Shown here one piece after another: positions 1 through 10,555 of a stretch of 64,000 bases of DNA (positions are counted from its first letter, which is position 1; each line of letters starts with the position of its first letter). The position numbers and the translations under genes are program-made. The notes beneath the pieces were generated by a model. That model was not told where the DNA came from. It saw only the letters and a program-made list of their open reading frames with translations, and did no database searches. This DNA is from Letharia columbiana. Lineage: Eukaryota; Ascomycota; Lecanoromycetes; Lecanorales; Parmeliaceae. The stretch spans positions 744,001 through 808,000 of the forward strand of contig NW_023501043.1 of NCBI RefSeq assembly GCF_014066305.1, written 5' to 3'.

Positions 1-455
1 TCCTCATCAAATGCTAATGCGTCCATTGTTGCGAATAAGTGTGAGCCGGGGACGTCTGTATCAAAACAACCGTAGAGCCAGTCTTGCTCTCTAATGCTTT
101 TTTGCCAATGAGCATCAGCATGTATTGTCCCTCCTCGCCCTTTTTTTTAAGCCACAGGTCACAGCGTATAAGAATGGTGCTTCTGGTTCGCCAAATGGTT
201 CTCTCCCTCCCTGCACTCGAGTTCTCTTCATAGATATCCCCATCATCATCAGGACCTCGCTGTGCAGCCCTCCCAGTAACCCCCCCCTCTCTCCCTCTCT
301 CTCTCTCTTCCCGCCTGTTTCTCAAGAGCATCGTAAGCCTGATTCTCTAAAACTCGACCGCGTACGTTGGAAGGAGGACCCCACGTTAAACGCACCAGCT
401 AAAGCTGTGTCTGTTGAAAGACGACCTATTTGATCTTCGCCCCAGTCCCCCTGTC
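1..455. other. no supported gene
   Basis: Both strands carry short open frames, but they share the same pyrimidine-rich stretch (a CT run near 286-312) and show no recognisable domain. I see no splice-linked reading frame and no repeat end here. Confidence 0.4.
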
Positions 456-844
456 ATTGCCCTTCTGACTCTGGAGTTGCGGCCTCCACCACCTCTCTTG
501 CGTTTTTATCAGCGACCTTTCAAGCTTTAGCTAAGGCGTTTCCTTCCCGCATTGCAGTTGCGCCTCAGCTAAAACCTCAGTCCGAGTCTCATCCTCGCGC
601 TCTGTCTGAGCATTGACTAAGACATCGTCCTTTTGGCGTTACTTTAGCCTTAACCTCATCCTTCTTGCGCGACTTCGGGGCCTCCGCCCGATTCAACTCC
701 TCCTTGTTTACTCCTGAGCCTTAGCCTGTTTTTCAGCCTCCTGCGCAGCACTGCGACTGTAGGATTGTTCTGGCTTTGATGGCGAGTACGTAAAGGGGGT
801 GGGGGGTCCGATGCGGTAGAGTCGTTGGAGCGTTTGGGAGGCAT
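456..844 (-). pseudogene. relic of Lys/Ala-rich low-complexity protein
   Basis: The only plausible start is the ATG at 844, which begins MPPKRSNDSTASDPPPP, followed by a basic segment. Further down the same strand, AAQEAEKQAKAQE and NRAEAPKSRKKDEVKAKV appear in other frames, so at least one frameshift and several stops separate pieces of one Lys/Ala-rich sequence. It is divergent to the coiled-coil relic that starts at 1110, and the 265 bp between them could be a shared promoter (inference). No family is recognised. It could equally be two unrelated fragments; confidence is low. Confidence 0.3.
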
Positions 845-1109
845 AATGAGGCCTATATAGAGCTGAGGTTTGTGATACTTCGATTTTAACCACTTGGAGT
901 GCTCCCAATTGTTTTGTTGATGTTGTTGGGTAGATGTCTGCTCTGCAGTACAAAAATGTATGGGGGTTGCGACAGATTGCCAACGCCAAGAAATTGGGTG
1001 CCGATGTCCTGGCATTAAACCTTGTTGCCACAGAAATTTCAAGTTTTCCATATTAAAGCTATACAGCCCCACCAAAACGGCCGAAATCGTGATTCTCGTG
1101 GTGTAGCTA

Positions 1110-1865
1110 TGTCTTCTGACCAAGAACCCCGTCGAGGCCGATTTCATGGCCCTGTCAGCACTCCTCTCTCCTCCCTCCTTCATCGCCGGAGCACCCCTCG
1201 TCCTCGTGTACCAGCAGAGCGTGTGTCTTCCACTGATCGCCTAGCTGATCAATCTATAAGGAAATCTTCAGCAGACAAGGGCAAAGGCAAGCGTAAAACA
1301 CCTGCCGACCAAGACCAGGATCAAAAAAAAAGCCGCCCAAAAGAGAGCTGTTGCGGCCCAGAAACGATCGGTTGACTATCGCCAATCCAATTGATGCTCG
1401 GAATGCCATTGAAAAGGCCGGGCTAGAGAAAGCTGCTGAACAAAAGAGGAAGGCTGCGCAGGAGAAGGCTTGACAAATCGCTGTTACTCTCGCTGCCGAA
1501 AGAGCTGCTGATGAGAGTCTCGCTGCTGCACGGGCTGCTGCTGAAAGGGCTATTGCTGAAGAGGCTGCTGCTGCAAGAGTTGCTGAGAGAGCTGTTGCTG
1601 AACGAGAGCCAGGTGATACCGAGGATGAGGAGGATGAGGCCAAGAGTCTGAAGAAGCAGGGGATTAGATGTTTTTAGAGAACTGGAGAACAGCAAGAAGC
1701 CAATGGCCGAGCACGCGGCTGTGGTGGCGAAGGCCACTATGCTAAAGCCGGAGAAGAATGATGAAGGTGGCAACGTCTGCAGCAAGGCAAATAAGGAGAC
1801 GGTGAAGACTGAAGGATATATCCAGATCCATGCATCTAGCAAGGGCAAGGACCGAGAAATCTAGC
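1110..1865 (+). pseudogene. broken Ala/Glu-rich coiled-coil protein
   Basis: The frame starts with MSSDQEPRRGRFHGP and runs into a Lys-rich segment. It loses phase at a run of nine A (about 1322-1330). The other frames continue with NAIEKAGLEKAAEQKRKAAQ and, after a TGA at 1471, with a long Ala-rich heptad-like segment (AAERAADESLAAARAAAERA) to about 1610. An acidic stretch follows, then a hydrophilic tail ending near 1863. Composition and low complexity indicate a coiled coil. The TGA fits CGA to TGA decay. Similar Ala/Gln-rich segments occur in the relics at 40.2 kb and 21.9 kb, so this may be a family of repeat-associated coiled-coil proteins (inference). Function unknown. Confidence 0.45.
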
Positions 1866-2473
1866 AAGAGCACAAAACAATGGATCAGAGGCACCGGAGA
1901 CCAAGAGATCATGACCGATACTATACGAGCTGGCTGATCAAGGAATAGAGCAATCAAAGGTGTGGCTCTGCTCAGCTTCTGCTGTCGAACGCGATGTGTC
2001 AAACGATACTTAGCAAAGCTCTCTTCCTGAAAGGAAGACTTTGTTTCTCGATATCTGATCCTTGAAATGCTGTAAGGCTAACATTCACAATGAAGCTCGC
2101 TTTCTGGAGACTGCTTTCTTGCCAAGTTGCCGGCAAAACGTCTTTCCTCTTTCCTCGTCCCTCCAGTATCAATACTCTGGATACAGTGGAGAAGAGCCTG
2201 GATATGCAGCCTGGATTCTGACAAGCAGCGCTTTTGCCGGGGCGTCTAAGAGGGTCGTACCATATGCTGAGAAGGCAGTGAGCGGCTCACAAAAGGTTTA
2301 AAATGACCCTTTGGAGGGTGGGGTGAAGGCCATATCTCACCTGACGAGCCGACCTCACTTCCAACCACTTCTTCTTCACGGCCCGACTTCCTTTCTCTCT
2401 CTCCACCCCGAAAAAACACTTGGTTTTAGATTCTTCCTCCGATTCGCATCCATCCCAGCAAGACACCATCATC
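1866..2473. other. upstream region of the 2.5-kb gene, no gene seen
   Basis: There is no convincing coding sequence. The last ~130 bp (2340-2470) are CT-rich on the plus strand (TTCTTCTTCACGG, TTTCTCTCTCTCC), which is common just upstream of translation starts in filamentous ascomycetes and fits promoter/leader sequence for the gene starting at 2474. Confidence 0.4.
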
Positions 2474-3188
2474 ATGGCTTCTGCTCCAAGGTCAGTTCAT
2501 CTCCAGGCACGGTAGCAAGCAGACTCTGACTGACTTCACATGATCCAGCACCACCCCTCTTCGTCAGCAGCAACAGGAACAATCATATGGGGACGACCCA
2601 GACCGTGATAATACGGAGACGGATAGTCTCAGCAGCGAGACGGATAGTCTCAGCAGCGAGACGGATAGTCTCAGCAGCGAGACGGATAGCCTCGGCAGCG
2701 AGGTGATTCCCGATGCGCCGGCTCACACGCACGAGGCGCACGGGTAAGCGGCTTCTCCGAGTCTACTGCCTACTCACTTCAAATTTGGCGTGCGCCTTTG
2801 CTGATCTCCTATGTTCAACAGCAAATCGGTATACCATGGAATCAAGGTGCGGTTTCAAGAAGGGGTTGTGAGCAGGCTCGATGGTGCGAGACTTGACGCG
2901 CTGGTGGAGGTCGGCGAGCACAAGGGGACCAAGGACGTGGTGGTGGTAAGGTACCTTATGCAGCGTTTCGATGCACTGGCGGATTACTTGAGGCTCGAGC
3001 AAGAGAGCGGATGCTACGTCCTGAGGTGTGTGTCCTTCCAGGAGGTCGAAATTTGCGAGGAGCTATTTTGGGCCTTCAGTGAAACATGGAGATGGCGAGT
3101 TTATTCTACAATTAGCGAGAAACTCGTTAAGCAGTACTATAACGACGTGATAAAGGATAGGTGTGCTTTGCAGCCGCTGCAGTATTAG
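2474..3188 (+). CDS. small three-exon gene, hypothetical protein with ETDSLSS repeats
   Basis: The ATG at 2474 begins MASAPR. Exon 1 is 2474-2490, intron 2491-2548 (GTCAGT...CCAG), exon 2 is 2549-2743, intron 2744-2821 (GTAAGC...ACAG, CTGAT branch), exon 3 is 2822-3188. The exons sum to 579 nt, 192 residues, with phase kept at both junctions, which is the main support for the model. The protein is Gln-rich early (RQQQQEQ), then has four 7-residue ETDSLSS repeats, then a globular region (HGIKVRFQEGVVSRLDG...VVVVRYLMQRFDALADYL) of about 115 residues. I do not recognise that region; it has no BTB or kinase motifs. A further intron near 3155-3180 leading into the open frame at 3161-3427 cannot be excluded. 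Confidence 0.6.
2616..2699 (+). repeat. coding minisatellite, 4 x 21 bp
   Basis: Four in-register copies of gagacggatagtctcagcag + c. The first three are identical and the fourth has two substitutions. The unit is a multiple of three and encodes ETDSLSS, so copy-number changes keep the frame of the host gene. Confidence 0.9.
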
Positions 3189-4425
3189 TGGCCGCTGGAG
3201 AAGAGGGAGACGAACCCTTCAGGGGAGTACTCATGTATATCAACCAGTCAGTTGGGGGGCGACCAACGAGGAGATCCTGCCACGTGATTGAGCGTGGTCT
3301 GGAGTGGTCCAGGGCATATAGTTGGAATAATCGAACGACGGCTTCCACCCTCTCACTTGTGCTGGACCAGGATCAGCTGCAGCTGAAATTGTCTGATCGG
3401 GCTTTTTTATTGATGTTGAGTAGTTAGGCATATGCTGGAAGAAGACTCCTACCACCTGGAGGGAACAGCGAGGCCGTAAAAGCCATTGGTCTAGAATTTC
3501 TGGAGCTTTCCTACTGGCACACTATGTTGTACGCGGAGACCATCAGCATGGCTTTCCATATTTGGGAATTTACGGTGCCATCGATGCAACAAGACCACCA
3601 CGTCATGGTCATAGCGATCCATTATTTGCTAGTCAATAAAACCGCGAAGGAGCCATAGAAGTCTTTCATACACTTTGAAACGTTATGCCCTTGGTCCTTG
3701 ATGACGGCGCTGGAACAATACAGTGGAGATATCAGCAAAATCTTGGACTTGGTTATATAATCTTTGTGTTGGGCTACGTTCCATAGGGTCAACCTATATT
3801 AAGGGCCTATGGAGAACCCTCGCTGATTAGCCGTCTTGATTCTTCAGACTGAAACATTCTAAACAGGTGTCGACGATTCATCAGCTCTCAACAAGATGTT
3901 CATTTGCCCAGACTCCCTGAGAGTAGATAATGCTATTGGCGTTGAAAGAGGTGATTCTCGTGGCGTGTAAAGGATGATCATATTCTTGCTACGAGGTTGC
4001 TATCTATGTGGCTATAAACGGCCTAGCAAGAGCCTTTTTCTTTCGAAGAGGCAGGAGCCTCCCCCACAAGCACCCCCTTTTCAATGTCTTGCTACCATGC
4101 AAGACGAAATGCAAGACGAAATGCTGCTGTCGTAAGTTCATCATCATAGCCATCCCCCGTAACAACAAGCCCTAGCAACGAGACCAACCAGATAGGAAGC
4201 CTTATGGTCATAAGAGTAGTAGCAACCAAGACCATAACACTCCACCGTAGCAACCATGCTAGCAACCGTCCTAGCAACTTTTCGTCCAGCCTGAGCGCAG
4301 AGCAGCCTGCAGAAAAGCTCTTCTTGAAGCAAAGAGAAACAGCGTAAGTCATGAAGTCGTAAAATTTGTGCCAAATGTGCCTCCCCCGACCCAGTCCTGA
4401 ATCCCTAGCAGATCGAACCAGAGCT
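3189..4425. other. no supported gene
   Basis: An open frame at 3161-3427 (+) overlaps the previous gene's end and shows no domain. The rest is broken in all frames. From about 4140 to 4420 the sequence is rich in the hexamer CTAGCA and TAGCAAC, a signature shared with the relic ORF at 4426-6195 and with the Gypsy element at 13.8 kb, so this part probably belongs to the same decayed repeat. Confidence 0.4.
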
Positions 4426-6195
4426 TCATAGAAGCTGAAGACTCGCCACCTTCGCATTGAACTCCCGTCTCACCTCCTCTTCGATCTCCTTGCGCATCGT
4501 AGCTCGAAGCTCCTCTTGGTACTCCTTGCGCAAGCCTTCTTTGTACCGGTCGAGCTCTTCCCGGAGAATCTGCTCACGCATCATATCTCTAGCAGAAGTT
4601 CCTGCTTCGGCGTTGATCTCATCCCAATGCTGTTGGATCACATCACCTCTCATGTTCGTGATGACTTCGTCCTCCAAGTCCTTGGCATACTGTTCGGCTG
4701 CTCGATTTCTGGCAGTATCAAGAAGATCCTGTTGGTATTCGGGGTCGCATTGTTGACAGCTGCAGGAATGCGCTCCAATGTAGGTGATAAATGCTCGAGG
4801 TAGATATGTCTTAGGCGCAAGGACAGGAGGCTCCAAGTCGAGAGGATCGGGGTTTGCTAGGCTTCTGCTGATGGCGTTTGATGTATCCGAGAATGTATGT
4901 AGCGATGCCACATAGTTCTTGACGCTGTACCTTCGCGGCATCTGCTAGGTTGCTCAAAGTGAATCCATAGGTGAGCAATTCTCGTCGAATTGCTCCGAAC
5001 GTAGAGGTATTGAAGGCATTTTGGGCTCGAAGAACCTGGCCATGTTCCTCCGTGGTTACCTGCACCTTGCCTCGCAATCCTGCTTCCAAGGCTTTTGCTA
5101 CGTGCTGTTTCGTGATGGGATTCTGTTATGTCGCCTCGTTTTTACCGTATTGGTAACGTGCCTTCATCCTGTCCGCATTGCTAGAGATGACCTCAATGAA
5201 CTTCTTATAATCCTGCTTGTTAACACGATCACCTTTGGCCAGTACCTCATACTGCAGACGTCCATCCTGTCCTAGCAACTTTGGTAGCAGGCTGCTACCG
5301 ACTCGAAGTTGATCCAACTCCTCCTGGCTGATAGCACCAAAATGGGGTTCTGCTAGCACTGTCTCCAGTTGCTTGACCCTTCCGTTCAGCTCCGTCCAGA
5401 AACACTTGTCACCTTCGCCAGGATTACTCTTCACCTCAAGCTGGATTGTCTCCCCGTCAAGCTGAATCACCACAGGTAGAACAATCATTGCTTGTTTCGA
5501 AGAGGATGGTGCAACCAACGTACGGGGAACATAGGAAGGTTGTCTGTCGCCTGGAGCGAAGCTTAAGATCCCTCCGTCAGTAGCGATGCCTTTGAAGCCA
5601 CCTTGAGTGGATTTTGGTCGTTTGCGCTCTTTTGATTCAGTTTGGGAGCTAGGGTTGCTACCCCGCTTGCGAGAGCTACCAGATTCCTCCGTATACTGCT
5701 TGCTAGCAGTCTTGCTATCCGCTCCCTCCGTAGGGTGCCTGCTAGCAGTCTTGCTATCCGCTCCATTGAACCCAGCGGTGGCAGGTTTACTAGAATTGTC
5801 GGAAAAGTCGCCCATGCTCAAGTCGTCGAGATCCATCAAGCTTTCCTCCTTGATCTGGGTCTCTGATCCAGCTCCGCCGAAATCGGACTGGAGCGTTTCC
5901 GCATCAGAGTCGTCGAAATCGAGATCCTCTTGTTTGGTGCTACTCATCCTGCTACTGCTATCTTTGGAACTAGACTTCACCCGTCCCATGGTAGTAGCAG
6001 ATTGACTCGCCTTTTTCTCGGCCGTGCTTGCGAGCTTGCGCTCTGCACTCTCCTTGGTCATTCCATCGTAGGTTGCTTGTAGCAGCTGTGGTACCGGCGT
6101 GCCGTTGCTTTGTGCTTATTGATCTCCTTTGACAGCCCTCCTAGTTTTCCACTGAGTGCCTTGACTGGGTCTCGTGGGGTTGACTTAGGAGACAT
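4426..6195 (-). pseudogene. decayed ORF, charged/coiled-coil protein, probably repeat-encoded
   Basis: Likely start at 6195 (MSPKSTPRDPVKALSGKL). A frameshift near 6110 leads into VPQLLQATYDGMTKESAERK, which then stays open to 5126 (a Ser/Asp-rich linker, then a region ending in RYQYGKNEAT). A TAA at 5126-5128 replaces what reads as CAA (AT-Q-QNPITKQHV), and the same frame continues to about 4900. Another frameshift leads into the C-terminal part with CSCQQCDPEY and a long Glu/Arg coiled coil (REELDRYKEGLRKEYQEEL). The intact ancestor would be about 590 residues. No named domain is visible. Codon usage rich in CTAGCA links it to the Gypsy element at 13.8 kb; it could be an extra ORF of such an element or an unrelated host gene. 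Confidence 0.5.
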
Positions 6196-6316
6196 GGTGA
6201 TGATGTTGTGTTGAAATGGAAGGTGGTAGATCGAAGGTGGAAGGTGAGTTCCAGGTGAGTTGGAGCTGTTATGGAATTCGTGGCTTCTGACTCTATCCCA
6301 TCGTCTGGCAGGGGGT

Positions 6317-7461
6317 AAAATTCAGGGGTGCTTCTATCTCAGCCAATGCTAAATAAAATACCGTTAGCATAGTTTCAGGGTGGCTGCGCCATATTTGTAT
6401 GGGCGCCACAGCAAAATAAGGCGCGACGTCGCCGAGACATCGTTGTCGTCGTCAGCGACCTCGCTGTTACTTGTAATGGGGCGGGGAATAGGGCGGGGAA
6501 GGCTTTTAGGCTAGCCATCGCAGTCCGCCTGTATTGCTATCTGTCAGGGCGGAATTTGTATGGGGGATGTAGCGGAGTTGGCGGCCTACTATGGAGGTTT
6601 CGAAAGAACTCGCTGTCGCCTCTTATGAGGTGGAGAAGGCTTCTAGATAGCCATCGAGGCTCGCAGGCCTTGCTGCCGCTTAGGGCGGAATTTGTATGAG
6701 GGATGTAGCGGAGTTGGTAGTCTACTATGGGGGGTTCAGGGATACCTCGCTGGCTGTCGCTATAGAGGGGTTCCATTGGGAGTTTTATTGGGGAATTCTT
6801 TAACTGTCTAGCAAATAGATGTGCCTAACGAGAAAGCAGCTTGACGCGTCTCTGGGGTATAAGGGGGTAGCTTCAGCATTGTTGACGTCAGCTTCGGGGG
6901 GTATTACTGAGGCGGGCTTGCTACCCTTGTACCCTTTCGGGAGTGTTCTTTCCGTTCGTTTAGGGAGGTAGACGCCTTGCGTTTGTGGGAGGAGGGGGAG
7001 CTAGAGGGCTTCGAGGGGGGCGACGGTGACCTGGACGCGTCAGAATAGTTGGGCCTGCTCCATTCGCCATCGCTGGAGCCACTATCTTCTTCCTTAAGTG
7101 GCAAAAATTCGTTCGAGTACTCTGCTTCCGGGGTGCAGTCTCGATCAACGCCCTCGAGGTTGCTATCATACCAATCGAGCTCCTCCTGGGTATCCTCAAA
7201 GGGCGCACGAGGCGGGGGTACGATATTGAGGCTATCGGGAATGGTATACGCGAAATTTAACGATAGCGAGGTGTGGGAGGGGTGAGAGGGTAGAGGGTGG
7301 TGACAGCGAGGTATGGGGAAGACGGTAAGACCAGCCAGGACGTGTCCCCTATTTACTACTGCAATCTCTTACTAATCAGGGGAATGTGGCTGGGTCGGCC
7401 TAGTGGCTCTCCGGTACTGTACACTAGCGTTGGCTGAGGTTTGGAAGCACCCAAAATTCAG
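6317..7461. mobile_element. TIR element family A, copy 1, with 9-bp target duplication
   Basis: The element itself is 6326-7452 (1127 bp). It starts gggtgcttctatctcagcca and ends with the inverse (ggctgaggtttggaagcaccc read on the plus strand), so the ends form imperfect inverted repeats containing CCTCAGCCAA. The direct repeat aaaattcag lies immediately outside both ends (6317-6325 and 7453-7461). A 9-bp duplication fits Mutator-like elements, although no transposase is present. Inside are two diverged tandem copies of a ~130-bp unit (from about 6545 and 6680, with TTTGTATG and TGTAGCGGAGTTGG) and a minus-strand ORF remnant (SDGEWSRPNYSDASRSPSPP; 6904-7104, with more upstream in another frame). 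Copies 2 and 3 are at 7873 and 46144. Confidence 0.75.
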
Positions 7462-7556
7462 GGGTTCAGCACTACCGGCCTGACCACACGAACCACCAAA
7501 ACAACGCGTCTACCAGACATCGGATGAAAGCCAAATAGCCTAGAAAACCAACAAAA

Positions 7557-7832
7557 ATGCCTCGAAATAAGATGTCAAATAATCTTGATCACGTGAAAAA
7601 GGATCCAAAGCCTACGACAGTCCTAAAAGGACGTCCCCCACAGCCATGGTCAAAGATCAGGAAGCCACTATTGGAATTATCTATTAACACCGTCAGAATA
7701 CCAGATAAGGGCCAAAGAAAACGGCCTCAGCAGACCCCAAGAGGTATATATGGCTGTAAGCTATGTGGAATAGCGATATGTAATCATATTGCTTGTTGGA
7801 AGAAGTATTTGGAGGCCATACCATGTAAATAA
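7557..7832 (+). pseudogene. C-terminal fragment of a piggyBac-like transposase
   Basis: A 91-residue frame begins MPRNKMSNNLDHVKKDP and ends GCKLCGIAICNHIACWKKYL plus a short tail. A basic linker followed by a compact C-x2-C-x4-C-x4-C cluster at the extreme C-terminus is the arrangement of the cysteine-rich domain that ends piggyBac (DDE_Tnp_1_7) transposases, where it binds the terminal repeats. The catalytic DDD core is absent. The fragment lies between two copies of TIR family A. It could instead be another small zinc protein; the call rests on the Cys spacing and terminal position. Confidence 0.45.
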
Positions 7833-7872
7833 ATTTTTGGTGGTGGGTGCCAAGACATTTTACCCACAAGTC

Positions 7873-8990
7873 GGGATGCTTTTAAACCTCAGCCCATGCT
7901 AAGAAAAATACCAGTAGCGGGATTACAAGGCCGCGCCAGGTTTGTATGGGGGTCACACCAAAATAAGGCGCGGCCTCGTAGCAACCTCGCTGTCACTATC
8001 ACACCGTCGCTAGATCTCGCTGTCACCGATGAGGCTATTCGTACAATGGAGGCTCTCCGCCTTCCCGAGGCATACAGGGCGGAAAGGAGACTCGCCGCCA
8101 CCGGAGCTGGGGATTTTTATAGAGAAGAGGACTTTATCGGTGGTGTTGCCTATGTAGTCTAGTCTAATCCTCCCCACTCCGCCTCGCTGGCGCCTCTAGC
8201 CGGGCTATTATACCTATCGCCGGCGAGCTCCTTCAAGGCCTCTTAAACCCCTTATTAACGAAAAGGCCCGGTCATTTGGCGTAACATCGCCACCCACTGG
8301 GCGGAAATACGCTCCCTTACATCGTCCTCCCAATCCACCGTACCGGCCTCCAAATCGTAGAATTTCGTCTTGATCTCTTCGAGCACCTCGCGAACATCCA
8401 GCATATGCTTACTGGGGCCGTCTGGTTCATCGTAGATATCTTGACGCGACCTCCGAGGGTATCATAGGCGCGAGTTTGCTGCGTTTGGTCCCCTTTCGCG
8501 GCTCTTTCTGCTTATCAAGGCTGACAGAGGCCTTCCGCTTGATAGGGGGGTGGTAGAAGATAGGGAGGGTGTTGAATGGTGGCGACGGCGATCTAGACGC
8601 GTCAGAGTACGTGCCGCGACTCCACTCAGCATCACTGGGGTCACTCTCATCCTTCTCCTGCAGCAGGGCCATATCGTCTTCCGAGAGAACCTCTGGCAGA
8701 GGACGATCCCGATCAATGCCTTCAGGGTTGCTACCGTACCAATCCAGCTCCTCCTGAGTATCCTCGAAGCCCCCGTATTGCGGGGGCTGGCGAACGACGC
8801 GTTCTTGAGAGGTCATAGTGGGCGGGGCGGAGTAGTAGGCGGGGCGGGCGGAGTTGTGGATAGCTTCAAAAAAATTGGTGGGCGACAGCGAGGTATGGAG
8901 AAGAAGAGTGCAACAGGTAAGGAGGGCTGCCAAATTACTATGGGAGGGCCTTACTAATCCGGCGGGTCGGCCTAATCGTTCTCCGGTACA
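7873..8990. mobile_element. TIR element family A, copy 2, right end missing
   Basis: The left end gggatgcttttaaacctcag and the following subterminal block (CAAAATAAGGCGCG) match copies 1 and 3. The similarity to copy 1 runs through ACAGCGAGGTATGG and CTTACTAATC to CTCCGGTAC at about 8987, and then breaks off before the right terminal repeat. It is inserted in or next to the host ORF that continues to 9611 on the minus strand. It carries the best-preserved copy of the family ORF (8255-8816). Confidence 0.7.
8255..8816 (-). pseudogene. ORF carried by TIR family A, unknown protein
   Basis: The ATG at 8816 gives MTSQERVVRQPPQYGGFEDT, then a Ser/Pro- and Lys-rich middle (DASRSPSPP, KRKASVSLDKQKEPRKGTK). 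A one-base shift near 8440 leads into DIYDEPDGPSKHMLDV and a helical end (RISAQWVAMLRQMTGPF). The first stops (TAA TAA at 8252-8257) and a later TAA coincide with Gln codons in copy 3 (GPIRQQGVQLALEDL), so the ancestral protein was longer and was truncated by CAA to TAA changes. Similar peptides occur in copies 1 and 3. It is not a recognisable transposase; these are probably non-autonomous elements with a passenger ORF. Confidence 0.55.
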
Positions 8991-9611
8991 GGTTGCCGCC
9001 AGACGATGGGATACGATATGGCTGACCTTACGTTTTCCTATATCGGAAGGATTTATTGGGATTGAGGCTGCAGCTGGACCTCCGAGCTCTCCGACATCAT
9101 TCTCCAGGGTCGATATGGAGGTGGGACAGAAATGTGCCGCGCGGCTCGAAATTTCCGAGGTGTGTCTTGGGCATATGTTCTTTGTGGCCACCATTTCTGC
9201 TCCATAGCGTGTCAGTATACGCCCAGGTCGCTGCAAAGTAAGATCATCCCAACGCGAAGAGATGAATGCATATTCAGAGTGCCGAACAGCATTGACCTCA
9301 TCCTGCCGGCCAGCAATAGCTAAGCAAACCGTGTCGGTACCCAGGATGCCGCTGAGTGTCGGAAAAGGATTTCCCCATTTCGGCTGTATTACATATGCTG
9401 AGGACGATTCGTACAGTTCATCGCTCTTTGTGCTAGGACCATACATCTCTTGCATGATGCGGGTTTGTGGCGTGTCTTGATTGAACAAGTCGAACAGTGT
9501 AACGCCGTCGAACGTAGGAGGCATCCACGCGGTGGTAAGACTGTTGGGCAACGCGACCAGTGCAGGATGAGATACTAGGCGATTAATGTTCGTTGTATGC
9601 AAGAGGTACAA
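8427..9611 (-). CDS. chimeric open frame: host sequence fused in frame to TIR element
   Basis: One uninterrupted frame of 394 residues. About 207 residues (9611 to ~8990) are non-transposon sequence (TFDGVTLFDLFNQDTPQTRI, RHSEYAFISSRWDDLTLQRP, DVGELGGPAAASIPINPSD). It then crosses the truncated right end of TIR copy 2 and continues, without a stop, into the element's own ORF whose ATG is at 8816. The host part is not recognised. Whether it is expressed as a fusion is unknown; the open frame over the junction may be chance, since ~60 codons of normally non-coding element sequence are crossed. The upstream start at 9611 is only the first ATG. Confidence 0.45.
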   Translation of the reverse strand: MYLLHTTNINRLVSHPALVALPNSLTTAWMPPTFDGVTLFDLFNQDTPQTRIMQEMYGPSTKSDELYESSSAYVIQPKWGNPFPTLSGILGTDTVCLAIAGRQDEVNAVRHSEYAFISSRWDDLTLQRPGRILTRYGAEMVATKNICPRHTSEISSRAAHFCPTSISTLENDVGELGGPAAASIPINPSDIGKRKVSHIVSHRLAATCTGERLGRPAGLVRPSHSNLAALLTCCTLLLHTSLSPTNFFEAIHNSARPAYYSAPPTMTSQERVVRQPPQYGGFEDTQEELDWYGSNPEGIDRDRPLPEVLSEDDMALLQEKDESDPSDAEWSRGTYSDASRSPSPPFNTLPIFYHPPIKRKASVSLDKQKEPRKGTKRSKLAPMIPSEVASRYLR

Positions 9612-10555
9612 GAGATACGAGTTAGGCTTGCGTAAGTGAGACTTTCAAACGTACTGGGATATGGGAACATTCTTGCGGGATAATGTCTTTGTCTGTTATC
9701 CTGCAGTACCTTGCTCCGCGGCCGACGTTGTAGAGTGTAGTATTTGTAGAGGTTTCAAGATTGAGGCTGAGAAGAGTTGAGGTGAAGAGTTGATGATAAA
9801 GTGAGGACGTAGATACAAGAGCAGGATTTTGTCGATTGATTTGAAGATTTGAGTCTTCCATTGTCATTCTTGGCTGTTTCGGCATCCTCAATATCGTCTT
9901 CTGTTGAGGGAGCAGGAAGATTTACAAATACAGACAGCGGAGGGTGTATAATGTGATATCTCATTAGTCTAACTCTCTTCTTCTCTTTTGAATTACGATT
10001 GAAAAGCATTAAGAATCCACCCAGAGCATCAAACGCGGTAATAGTATTATATTCAGCAGGTGCTAAGGTGCTTACATTGATAGTATGTAGAGTGTTTAGC
10101 TATCTTACATGCTCAGAGCTCTCTCTAGTTAGAAAACAGCAGAACAGTGTTGTGTCTGACCAAGCCCTGCAGCGCTAATCTCGAGCTCAGAGGCTCGATA
10201 CCAAGCCATGAGTTTATCGCGGCCATGATCTCGGGAGGCGTTGCTGTGATTGGCTCAGTTAGAAATTGTAGTATGGAAAGGCATAAAAAGTGGCGTACTT
10301 CTGAGTATCGTAGGCAATACATATAGATATTCTTAGGTGCAGAGTAAAGCTGAAGTGTGAGGTGGAGTATTAGAGGTGTCTCTGCACAAGTCGGCGAAAG
10401 GGTCATGATGACATGCAATTTCCTATGAACCTTTCTATGCTGTATCTGCAGAGCAGATACCAACCGATGCTTTATTGCCCCTGATTATGTCTTTATAAGC
10501 TAGAGCCTATGCAACGACCGGGCAATATCTCGACTCAGCAGAGCCCGCCTTCCCA
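9612..10555. other. no supported gene
   Basis: Short minus-strand frames at 9622-9891, 9755-10009 and 10125-10463 show no domain and overlap each other. The region between the DUF7924 relic and the chimeric ORF may hold the lost 5' part of the host gene fused at 9611, but I cannot join it by clear splice sites. Confidence 0.35.

Noticed and set aside
1254..1848. Ser/Leu-rich minus frames
   Set aside because: Antisense of the Ala/Glu coiled-coil relic; GCN-rich codons read in reverse give Ser/Ala/Leu.
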